From JAAGZL01 sp964628835 (GTDB taxonomy: Bacteria > Pseudomonadota > Gammaproteobacteria > Chromatiales > Chromatiaceae): a stretch of DNA of 25,588 nt. Shown here in pieces: positions 18,879 through 25,588 of this stretch. The position numbers were made by a program, and so were the translations under genes. Within the stretch, counting starts at the first letter, position 1; each line of letters opens with the position of its first letter. The stretch lies in NCBI GenBank assembly GCA_964628835.1, contig CAZVME010000047.1, positions 1-25,588 of the forward strand, in the 5' to 3' direction. A model generated the notes under the pieces. It saw only the letters and a list, made by a program, of their open reading frames with translations. It ran no database searches and was not told where the DNA came from.

Positions 18879-18964
18879 CGCTTCCAGCAACACACACAGT
18901 GCGCAGTTTTCCATAAAAAACCACACACCCCATACAGAAAAGTAAGGCCGGTATCGAAATTGTT

Positions 18965-18982
18965 TATTAGCAATTGCTAATA
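18965..18982. promoter_or_regulatory. Perfect 18-bp palindrome, candidate operator
   Basis: TATTAGCAATTGCTAATA is its own reverse complement over all 18 bases. It lies 308 bp before the aclB start and 87 bp after the preceding gene. Such even-spaced perfect symmetry suits a dimeric helix-turn-helix repressor or activator; the regulator is not in the window. It could equally form a small hairpin in a read-through transcript. Confidence 0.4.
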
Positions 18983-19131
18983 CTCCATTAAATAATCAAG
19001 ATACTGTAATAACGAATCATTGGTATTTTTAAATTTTAAATTTGATTATCTCCGATACCATTAGCTTGTATTTTTTTTCAGGGGATAAATAATCAACACA
19101 ATACCACCCTGGCGTGAGACAGAGACACATG

Positions 19132-19168
19132 AGTTGAATCTAGGAGAGGCACATGAATAGATTCAACT
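19132..19168. promoter_or_regulatory. 11-bp inverted repeat in the acl leader
   Basis: AGTTGAATCTA (19132-19142) and TAGATTCAACT (19158-19168) are perfect reverse complements with a 15-nt spacer, GGAGAGGCACATGAA. The spacer carries a ribosome-site-like AGGAG and an ATG, so in RNA the loop would display them. It may be a regulator-binding site in DNA or a leader hairpin in RNA; the sequence alone cannot separate the two. Confidence 0.45.
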
Positions 19169-19176
19169 TGGTTTAG
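19153..19176 (+). CDS. Possible 7-codon leader peptide (MNRFNLV)
   Basis: An ATG 6 nt after AGGAG (19142-19146) opens a frame of seven codons, Met-Asn-Arg-Phe-Asn-Leu-Val, ending in TAG. It starts inside the loop of the 11-bp inverted repeat and runs through its 3' arm, so a translating ribosome would melt the hairpin. Nothing in the peptide points to a specific amino acid signal. The frame is short enough to occur by chance. Confidence 0.2.
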   Translation: MNRFNLV

Positions 19177-19253
19177 AACGATAACTGTACAACCAGTAAC
19201 GGTCCTGGAGTAATCAGGCCTTTTCTTGCAATTGAACTAGCCACCGGGCAGTT

Positions 19254-19277
19254 TGATGGCAGGCTCAAAATCCATCA
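19254..19277 (+). promoter_or_regulatory. Small hairpin touching the aclB ribosome site
   Basis: TGATGG (19254-19259) pairs with CCATCA (19272-19277). The last base of the 3' arm is the first base of the aclB ribosome site AGGAG (19277-19281). A 6-bp stem is weak, so any effect on translation is speculative. Confidence 0.3.
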
Positions 19278-19289
19278 GGAGTAGTAATA

Positions 19290-20639
19290 ATGCAGATTAC
19301 CGGAATGTATTGGGGATCCAAACTCCTCAAGTACGTCGACTTCCCAACCTCCGAGGTGCTGGGGCCCGAGGCCACAGCAGAACAGATAAAGGATCTGATT
19401 AGCCGTAAAGGCGAAGTCTTCATCAAACCCATGTTCAAAGGCGGCGTGGGCAAAAAAGGCAAGGCCGGACTATTGGGTCGCGCCAAGGACCTCTCCACAG
19501 CAATGCAGGAGAAGTCCCGCCTCTATTTTGCCGAGCACTTCCATAACAACACCCACTCCAAGGCTGAAGGTGTAACCTTTGAGGGCGCTGTGCCATCTGA
19601 TTACGAGGTCTATTTCTCCTTGACAGACAGCACCGAGTATCGCGCTCCCATGATCACCCTCACCCACCACGGTGGCATGGACATCGAAGAACTGCCTCCC
19701 GAGAAGATCGCTCGCATCCCGTTTGATCCCCTAACCGGACTCAAGGGCTTTGTGATCTCCAACGCCCTGCGCAAAATCGGCGCCCCCAAAGAGCTGGTAA
19801 GCCCCCTGGTGCAAAATCTACCTAAGCTGTGGGACCTATTCCATAACTATGGCATGACCACCCTGGAGCTGAACCCGATCCGCATGGAGAAAAACAAGAA
19901 GGGTCGCTTGGTTCCAGTGGCCTGCGATTTCAAGTGTGCCTTCGACGGCGATGACCCCAACGCCTCCCGTCTGGGTCTGCCGGAAGATCTGGATACCTCC
20001 AGCTACTCCGACTTCGAACAAGAGGTAAACCAGCTGCGTACCTATCAGGGCCAGTCTGACGTTTTTGTTATCAACGACGCCGGCAGCATCACCGCCATGA
20101 CCTTCGGTGGTGGTGCCAACGCCCTGGTAACTGAGCTGTTGGGCGACTCTGCCACCATCTCTTCTGACTTCGGCGGCAACCCACCCTACGCGAAGATGCA
20201 TGACATCAGTCGCATCGTATACAAACACTGGCTAAAACAGTCCAATGTACTGTTTATTATCGGCGGCAAAGCCAACAACACGGATATCTATGAGACCTTC
20301 CGCGCCATGGCCGATGCTCTGCGCGACTACTTCAACCAGTATGGGCCCATCCCGCTGTATGTTGTTATTGGCCGTGGTGGTCCTAACCTGATCCGGGGCA
20401 TGGGCTATATGCGCGACACTCTGGATTCCCTGGGTCTGCCCTATCAGATGTTTGGCCATGACTCAGCCATGAGTGAGGTAGTCAATTACTCCCAGGCCGT
20501 GGACAAGTGGATGAATGAAGGCGGTCGCAAGGTCATCGCAGACAAGCTTGGCATCACCCTGGACCCAGAGTTAGACAGTAAATTCCTGGGTATTGACGAA
20601 GCAGCAGCAACTGCAACCAAAGCAACAGAGAGGACTTAA
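19290..20639 (+). CDS. aclB: ATP-citrate lyase, small (ATP-grasp) subunit, type II
   Basis: With the large subunit this enzyme turns citrate, ATP and CoA into acetyl-CoA, oxaloacetate, ADP and phosphate, the citrate-cleaving step of the reductive TCA cycle. The 449 residues align by eye along the first part of human ACLY. The ATP-grasp phosphate region FIKPMFKGGVGKKGKAGLLG spans 45-64, then HHGGMDIEEL (126-135), and the metal motif LELNPI (192-197). The CoA-ligase half has GGGANALVTELL (273-284), FGGNPPYAK (294-302), IGGKANNTDIYETF (324-337), GRGGPN (361-366) and MFGHDSAMSEVV (387-398). These ACL-specific motifs set it apart from succinyl-CoA synthetase beta, which is shorter (about 390). The C-terminal tail (435-449) is an Ala/Thr-rich extension. 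Ribosome site AGGAG, 8 nt spacing. The stop is 2 nt before aclA. Confidence 0.93.
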   Translation: MQITGMYWGSKLLKYVDFPTSEVLGPEATAEQIKDLISRKGEVFIKPMFKGGVGKKGKAGLLGRAKDLSTAMQEKSRLYFAEHFHNNTHSKAEGVTFEGAVPSDYEVYFSLTDSTEYRAPMITLTHHGGMDIEELPPEKIARIPFDPLTGLKGFVISNALRKIGAPKELVSPLVQNLPKLWDLFHNYGMTTLELNPIRMEKNKKGRLVPVACDFKCAFDGDDPNASRLGLPEDLDTSSYSDFEQEVNQLRTYQGQSDVFVINDAGSITAMTFGGGANALVTELLGDSATISSDFGGNPPYAKMHDISRIVYKHWLKQSNVLFIIGGKANNTDIYETFRAMADALRDYFNQYGPIPLYVVIGRGGPNLIRGMGYMRDTLDSLGLPYQMFGHDSAMSEVVNYSQAVDKWMNEGGRKVIADKLGITLDPELDSKFLGIDEAAATATKATERT

Positions 20640-20641
20640 GC

Positions 20642-23359
20642 ATGCATCCCCAAGGCGTAGAAAAATTTCCCCACTACTATGTGGGCGTCAACTCTCTGAG
20701 CGAACTTGCCACCAAGGAAGATCGTGTCTGTGTTTTGAACATCACCGGTGGTGAGAGCCGTGGGGTTACACCCACCAGCCACACCTTCTCCGGCGGCAAC
20801 GTGGTATGCGGTACCGCTCCTGGTCGCTCCGGCACGGCGATGAAGACCAGCAATGGAGACATACCCATCTATGACAATATCGCGGAGGCCATTGAGGCCG
20901 GCCACGAGTTCAACGTGGTTGTAGTTTACCTGCCACCATCTGGTGTACGTGATGGCGTAATCGAGGCCATCCGGGTAAATCCAAACCTGACCAAAATCAT
21001 TATCCTGACCGAGAAGATTCCAGTACGCGATGCGCGTGTAATTCGTGCCATGGGCCAGATGCGTGGTATCGACATCTTTGGCGGCAACTGCCTGGGACTG
21101 GCCGACGCCCACAACCATATCCGTCTCGGTGGGGCCCTGGGTGGCAGCGCTCCGGAGGAGTCACTGCTGCCAGGCTCCATAGCTATCTTCTCCAACTCGG
21201 GCAACTTCACCACCACCATCGCGGTATACCTTACCACTGCAGGCTGGGGCAGCACCGTCTCCCTCTCCTCCGGTAAGGATGTATACATTCACTACTCCGC
21301 CCCGGAATGGACTCACGCCTTCCATAACGATGACCGCTCCCAGGCTGCAGTAATGTACGTTGAGCCAGGTGGTTACTACGAGCGTGATCTTGAGTTTGAA
21401 AAGCCGGTAGTGGCCTGCATAGTTGGCCGCTGGAAGGCAAAACTGACCAAGGCCTGCGGCCACGCCGGTGCTATCGCCGGCGCTGGTGACAACGCCGCCG
21501 CCAAAGAAGATTGGTTCATGGAAAAATTCGATGTGGACGAGATTTTCACTCCAGAAAACCCGGTCTGCTCCGAGAAGGGCGCGGTAGTTGTCAACATCGC
21601 CCATATCCCGGCTGCCCTGACCGCGGTTATGGAGAAGCGTGGCGTCAAGCCGGACTTTAAACCGGTGGGTGACCTCTCCATGAAGTGCTGGTTCAGCAAT
21701 ACCCAAGGAATTGATCTCCCTGACTCCCTGAATCCAAACATTATTGAAGCGGTTGCTCCATACAATGAACAGATCGGCGCCCTGAGCAATCAGGTGGGTG
21801 TGATATTCCCACGTCAGACCATGAAAGACACCTCCGGTGCTTCCATGATGGATCCCAAGACCCAGGTCACCAAGATCCACGGCACCAGCGTATTGGATGC
21901 ATCTACTCACACCTTTGAAGAAAACCTGGTGCAGAGCCTGACCCGCGAGTATCCAGACGCCAACGGTGCTGCCTTGGCCAATGTGGCCCTCAACGCCTTC
22001 GTCAACCAAGACGGAAAGGTGGGCCTGGCCGCTGCCGACGCCTCCCGTGAAGCGGGCAACAGCCCCAACACCGCCCTGGCAGCTGCCGTTGCCATGGTGG
22101 GACCAAAACAGGTAGGGACCTCCCGCAAGGCAGCCTCTGCCCTGATGGAGCTGTTCAAGAAAAGTGGTCTCGAAGATCTTGCAGATACCGGCTTCGATTT
22201 CAGCGCCCAGTTGGAAGCTGCGGACAAAGAGCTGTTTGTCTCTGACAGCCCCTGCAGCTGTGGCGACGCCATGCTGGCAGCCATTGAGGCCCGCGGTGCA
22301 AAATCAGTATTTGTCGAGTTTCTCAAGGCCCTGGCGGCAAAGAGTGGCGGCAAGCTGAGTTGCCAGGTGCTGACTGCTGCTGTGACCACCCACTTGGCCT
22401 GGCCGGCACTGATGCGCAAGCGGCTCTCCATCACCACTATTGGTAATATGCCGTGGCACTTCCGCATATTCAGCACCCTGATCGGTTCTGCCGCCAGCGC
22501 TGAGAATCAGAGCAAAGGCAGCTTCTGCGGTGTGGCCACCAGTGACCTGATGGGCAGTTGGAGCTTCACCGAGACCGCTCACCTGGCGCTGCTGGGCAAG
22601 CGTCCGAACGAAGAGGAGCTCTACTCCTTCTCGGTACTGCTGGGTCTGATCATTTCCAACGGACCGGGCACCATCTCCGCCCAGGGCGCCAAGGGTGCCG
22701 TAGCTGCCGATGGTCCGGAATCACCTGAGCGTATCCAGGTCAACAAGGGCTATATCGGCTTCCTGACTCACACCGGTTTTGCCCACGGTGGTAACGGCTT
22801 CGAGGCCATTGCCTTCCTGCTGGACCGCTTCCGCGATTCCGGTCTGAGCGATCCCGGTGCAGAAGGCCATGGTCTAGATCTGGCAGCAATGGCTACCGAG
22901 TATGCCAAGGAGTACCTGGCGTACAAGAAAAAAGCCAAGGCCGAGGGCAACATCTCCTACGACAAGATCCCTTGCACCGGTCACCCGGTCTTCAAGGGAG
23001 AAGATGTAAACTTCGACCCACGTGAGGTATTCGTTGGCGATCTGTTCAAGAAGCGCGGCGACTACAACGCCTTCCACGAGTTCTATCGTGAGCTGGTGCA
23101 GGCGTTGTTTAAGACTGGCGTGACGCGGAATACTTTCTGTGTCAACGTGGATGCCGTCATCGCGGTTATCCTGTTGAAGATGCTGTGGAAACCACATGCG
23201 AACGGTGAGATTGATGACGCAACCATGGAAGCGGCAGCCTTCACCACCTTCCTGTTTGGACGCATGATTGGTAGCGCAGCGGAGATCGACGACCATACCA
23301 ACCGCGGGAAGAACATGGATACCCGTACTGCAGCCAGCAAGTGCAGCTACGCAGGCTAG
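20642..23359 (+). CDS. aclA: ATP-citrate lyase, large subunit, type II
   Basis: The 905-residue subunit carries the phospho-histidine and the citryl-CoA-cleaving domain. Residues 1-340 form a succinyl-CoA-synthetase-alpha-like module: GRSGTA (61-66), SNSGNFTT (184-191) and GHAGAIAG (273-280), with H274 the predicted phospho-histidine. Residues 605-905 form a citrate-synthase-like domain: NGPGTISAQ (673-681), FAHGGNGFEA (713-722), GHPVFK (780-785), NVDAVIAV (835-842) and GRMIGS (873-878). H781 and D837 match catalytic H975 and D1026 of human ACLY; N673 stands where H900 is expected. Between them, about 390-600 looks like a second, degenerate citrate-synthase-like module. Canonical AclA has about 610 residues, so this extra length marks the type II form. 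It starts 2 nt after aclB with ribosome site AGGA 7 nt before ATG. Confidence 0.92.
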   Translation: MHPQGVEKFPHYYVGVNSLSELATKEDRVCVLNITGGESRGVTPTSHTFSGGNVVCGTAPGRSGTAMKTSNGDIPIYDNIAEAIEAGHEFNVVVVYLPPSGVRDGVIEAIRVNPNLTKIIILTEKIPVRDARVIRAMGQMRGIDIFGGNCLGLADAHNHIRLGGALGGSAPEESLLPGSIAIFSNSGNFTTTIAVYLTTAGWGSTVSLSSGKDVYIHYSAPEWTHAFHNDDRSQAAVMYVEPGGYYERDLEFEKPVVACIVGRWKAKLTKACGHAGAIAGAGDNAAAKEDWFMEKFDVDEIFTPENPVCSEKGAVVVNIAHIPAALTAVMEKRGVKPDFKPVGDLSMKCWFSNTQGIDLPDSLNPNIIEAVAPYNEQIGALSNQVGVIFPRQTMKDTSGASMMDPKTQVTKIHGTSVLDASTHTFEENLVQSLTREYPDANGAALANVALNAFVNQDGKVGLAAADASREAGNSPNTALAAAVAMVGPKQVGTSRKAASALMELFKKSGLEDLADTGFDFSAQLEAADKELFVSDSPCSCGDAMLAAIEARGAKSVFVEFLKALAAKSGGKLSCQVLTAAVTTHLAWPALMRKRLSITTIGNMPWHFRIFSTLIGSAASAENQSKGSFCGVATSDLMGSWSFTETAHLALLGKRPNEEELYSFSVLLGLIISNGPGTISAQGAKGAVAADGPESPERIQVNKGYIGFLTHTGFAHGGNGFEAIAFLLDRFRDSGLSDPGAEGHGLDLAAMATEYAKEYLAYKKKAKAEGNISYDKIPCTGHPVFKGEDVNFDPREVFVGDLFKKRGDYNAFHEFYRELVQALFKTGVTRNTFCVNVDAVIAVILLKMLWKPHANGEIDDATMEAAAFTTFLFGRMIGSAAEIDDHTNRGKNMDTRTAASKCSYAG

Positions 23360-23768
23360 ATCCACGGTGGAAATGATCCGGATTTCACGCTTCAAAACAG
23401 AGCATTGAAATGTTATATCCGGGTTGTTTCCAAGGTCTTTACATACATCTAATATAGGTTCATTATCTTGGTCCCTCTCCGTTGAAAGGGGCCAGGAATA
23501 ATGAACGATTGGACAGGTGCACTTATCCAAGACCCTGAAATCACAACCCTGTCGATAAACAACCTGTAAGAGCTGTACCCTGGGGACGACCTGATAACAG
23601 ACTCAAAAAACCAGCAGCCGACCAAACCAACCCCAATGCCTCAATCCTGATGACGCGGCAGGGATAGAACAGTAACCGGCACCTGGAACACCCCTCTACT
23701 CTTCAGACAGAGCGGCAGTTGAATAACCTGCGATTTTTACTTTAGAAATCTTTAACTGAGGAAATAAC
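23360..23768. other. 409-bp spacer between aclA and icd
   Basis: No convincing gene is seen on either strand; a minus-strand open frame entering it from aclA is a shadow. The first 150 nt hold local symmetries: GAAAT and ATTTC around a GATCCGG centre near 23389, and TTCAA / TTGAA near 23391-23409. They also hold the long hairpin listed separately. No T-tract terminator follows aclA. Before icd a weak TTGAAT / TAGAAA pair spaced 18 nt (about 23719-23748) could be a promoter. Confidence 0.55.
23458..23506 (+). ncRNA. Long intercistronic RNA hairpin between aclA and icd
   Basis: GTTCATTAT (23458-23466) pairs perfectly with ATAATGAAC (23498-23506). The stem continues as CTTGGTCCC (23467-23475) against GGGGCCAGG (23488-23496), with only a bulged A at 23497 and a 12-nt loop. 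Both non-Watson-Crick positions in the inner half are T-G on the plus strand, allowed in plus-strand RNA but A-C mismatches on the other strand. That favours a structure in the acl-icd transcript. No T tract follows, so an mRNA-stabilising or processing element is more likely than a terminator. Confidence 0.5.
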
Positions 23769-25588
23769 ATGTCAAAGATAATTTGGACAAAAATTGATGA
23801 AGCGCCGGCACTGGCGACCTACTCTTTTCTGCCCATCGTTCAGAAATTCACTAGGGCGGCAGATGTTGACGTAGAGACCCGGGATATCTCCCTCTCCGGT
23901 CGCGTCATTGCCAACTTCCCAGACAACCTGAACGACGAACAGAAGATTCCGGATGAGCTGAGCCGCTTAGGCGATCTGGCCAAGACCCCCGAGGCCAACA
24001 TCATCAAACTGCCAAACGTCAGTGCATCCATCCCTCAGCTGAAGGCCACCATCGCCGAGCTGCAGGAGAAAGGTTATGACATTCCGGATTATCCTGAAAA
24101 TCCGCAGAATGATGCAGAGAAAGAGATCAAGGAGCGTTTTGCCAAGGTTCTCGGCAGTGCCGTGAACCCGGTACTGCGCGAAGGCAACTCCGACCGGCGC
24201 GCACCTGGTGCAGTAAAGAACTACGCCAAGAAGTTCCCCCACTCCATGGGCGCCTGGAGCAATGACTCCAAGTCCCACGTCGCCACCATGAGCAGCGGTG
24301 ATTTCGCCTCCAATGAGCTCTCCACCACCATGACCGCAGCCACCAACGCCAAGATCGAATTCATCGGCAGTGATGGCGGCAGCAGTGTGCTCAAAGAGAG
24401 CGTACCGCTGGAAGCGGGCGAGATCGTAGACGCCACCTTCATGAGCAAGAACGCCCTGACCCAGTTCCTGGCCGAGCAGGTGGAAGATGCCAAAGCCAAG
24501 GGCGTGCTGTTCTCCCTGCACATGAAAGCCACCATGATGAAGGTGTCCGACCCAATCATCTTTGGCCACTGCGTCAAAGTGTTCTACGCACCTGTAATCG
24601 AGAAGCACGCCAACACCATTGCTGAACTGGGTATCAACTTCAACAACGGCCTGGGTGACCTCTACAACAAGATGGACAACCTAGACGCCGCCAAGAAGGG
24701 TGAAATAGAGGCCGATATCCAGGCCCTGTATGCCGAGCGTCCAGCTATCGCCATGGTAGACTCCGATAAAGGCATCACCAACCTGCACGTCCCCAGTGAC
24801 GTTATCATCGACGCCTCCATGCCAGCCGCCATCCGCGCCTCCGGCCAGATGTGGGGACCTGACGGTGCGCAGAAGGACACCAAGTTCGTGATCCCGGATC
24901 ACAGCTATGCACCGCTGTATCAAGCTACGGTTGAAAACTGCATCGCCAATGGCGCCCTGGACCCAACCACCATGGGTACAGTTCCCAACGTGGGTCTGAT
25001 GGCAAAGAAGGCGGAGGAGTATGGCTCTCACCCCACCACCTTCGAAGCTCCGGGCGACGGCACCATCCGTGTCACCGACTCCAACGGCAACACCATCCAC
25101 GAGCACAGCGTGGAACAGGGTGATATCTGGCGTATGTGCATGGTGAAAGACGCCCCGATCCAGGACTGGGTGAAACTGGCTGTGACCCGCGCCAGGGCTA
25201 CCGGCTGGCCAACAATCATCTGGCTGGACCCGGACCGCGCTCACCACATTGAGATCAAGAAAAAGGTTGACCAGTACCTGCCGAATCACGACACCAGCGG
25301 CCTGGATATCCGCATCATGTCGGTGTATGACGCAGCCAAGTTCTCAGTGGAGCGCCAGCGCGCCGGCGATAACACCATCTCCGTGACCGGTAATGTATTG
25401 CGTGACTACAACACCGATCTGTACCCAATCCTGGAGCTGGGTACCAGCGCCAAGATGCTCTCCATCGTTCCGCTGATGAATGGCGGCGGCCTGTTTGAGA
25501 CCGGCGCTGGCGGTTCCGCACCCAAGCATGTACAGCAGCTGGTGCAGGAGAATCACCTGCGTTGGGACTCCCTGGGAGAATTCCTGGC
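23769..25588 (+). CDS. icd: Isocitrate dehydrogenase (NADP), monomeric type, 3' end outside window
   Basis: About 606 codons are present of a family that usually has about 740, so the C-terminal fifth is missing at the edge. The monomeric IDH family is clear: N-terminal TKIDEAPALATYSFLPIV (7-24), NIIKLPNVSASIPQL (77-91), and the isocitrate-binding loop VLREGNSDRRAP (135-146). It continues with PHSMGAWSNDSKSHVATM and, further on, IDASMPAAIRASGQMWGPDG. This soluble single-chain enzyme normally oxidises isocitrate to 2-oxoglutarate with NADP. Beside ATP-citrate lyase it is more likely to run in the carboxylating direction of the reductive TCA cycle; that is inference. Ribosome site GAGGA 6 nt before ATG. 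Codon use favours C-ending codons, as in the acl genes. Confidence 0.95.
   Translation, partial: MSKIIWTKIDEAPALATYSFLPIVQKFTRAADVDVETRDISLSGRVIANFPDNLNDEQKIPDELSRLGDLAKTPEANIIKLPNVSASIPQLKATIAELQEKGYDIPDYPENPQNDAEKEIKERFAKVLGSAVNPVLREGNSDRRAPGAVKNYAKKFPHSMGAWSNDSKSHVATMSSGDFASNELSTTMTAATNAKIEFIGSDGGSSVLKESVPLEAGEIVDATFMSKNALTQFLAEQVEDAKAKGVLFSLHMKATMMKVSDPIIFGHCVKVFYAPVIEKHANTIAELGINFNNGLGDLYNKMDNLDAAKKGEIEADIQALYAERPAIAMVDSDKGITNLHVPSDVIIDASMPAAIRASGQMWGPDGAQKDTKFVIPDHSYAPLYQATVENCIANGALDPTTMGTVPNVGLMAKKAEEYGSHPTTFEAPGDGTIRVTDSNGNTIHEHSVEQGDIWRMCMVKDAPIQDWVKLAVTRARATGWPTIIWLDPDRAHHIEIKKKVDQYLPNHDTSGLDIRIMSVYDAAKFSVERQRAGDNTISVTGNVLRDYNTDLYPILELGTSAKMLSIVPLMNGGGLFETGAGGSAPKHVQQLVQENHLRWDSLGEFL

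Larger units (their letters stand above)
18879..19289. other. 411-bp gene-free region upstream of the ACL operon
   Basis: No protein gene or tRNA is visible. The middle (about 18960-19080) is strikingly AT-rich, including TTTAAATTTTAAATTT around 19027-19042. It contains several symmetric elements listed separately. There is also a looser pair, GGTATCG (18950-18956) and CGATACC (19053-19059), with TGGTAT at 19021-19026 as a further half-site. The motif GCAATTG from the 18-bp palindrome recurs at about 19228-19234. The region most likely holds the acl promoter and its control sites, but I find no convincing -35/-10 pair. Confidence 0.6.

Noticed and set aside
19043..19056. FNR/CRP-type box at TTGATTATCTCC
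   Set aside because: Only one half-site matches (TTGAT); the second half ATCAA is absent at the required spacing.
19217..19232. Sigma54-like promoter GG-CCTTTTCTT-GC before aclB
   Set aside because: The GG and GC pairs are 9 nt apart instead of the strict 10, and the rest of the consensus is poor.
20636..25289. Minus-strand open frames of 160-282 codons opposite aclA and icd
   Set aside because: They are antisense to well-supported genes with strong codon bias and carry no domain, ribosome site or operon logic.

Overview
The window looks like a chromosomal segment of a chemoautotrophic gammaproteobacterium. Two things point there. First, positions 131-18208 keep a gene order I know from gammaproteobacteria such as Pseudomonas: mrcA/ponA divergent from pilMNOPQ, then aroK-aroB-damX, then gltB-gltD. 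Second, next to this block lies a two-subunit ATP-citrate lyase of the divergent 'type II' kind, followed by a monomeric NADP-type isocitrate dehydrogenase. From memory, type II ACL was described in the sulfur-oxidising tubeworm symbiont 'Candidatus Endoriftia' and in Magnetococcus. An Endoriftia-like symbiont or a relative is therefore the best guess; the window has no rRNA to settle it.

Layout. Minus strand, read right to left: pilM-N-O-P-Q (15559-10518), type IV pilus alignment complex and secretin, with a sigma70-like promoter before pilM and an intrinsic terminator after pilQ. Next comes a 265-bp gap holding an 88-bp inverted-repeat element, then aroK-aroB (shikimate pathway) and damX (SPOR cell-division protein). 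Last are gltB-gltD (glutamate synthase), closed by an intrinsic terminator at 67-101. Plus strand: mrcA (penicillin-binding protein 1A) and a conserved gene of unknown function (15773-18878); a 411-bp AT-rich region with several inverted repeats; aclB-aclA (19290-23359); a 409-bp gap with a strong RNA hairpin; and icd, which runs off the right edge.

How the genes work together. ACL cleaves citrate to acetyl-CoA and oxaloacetate, and isocitrate dehydrogenase run reductively makes isocitrate from 2-oxoglutarate and CO2. Together these are two hallmark steps of the reductive TCA cycle. GltBD draws on 2-oxoglutarate for ammonium assimilation, so carbon and nitrogen entry points lie about 13 kb apart, possibly by chance. 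The most unusual content is the ACL: its large subunit is about 300 residues longer than canonical AclA. It appears to hold a second, degenerate citrate-synthase-like module, and one expected catalytic histidine reads as asparagine. Its upstream region and the aclA-icd spacer are rich in unexplained symmetry. All alignments here were done by eye from memory of the families.
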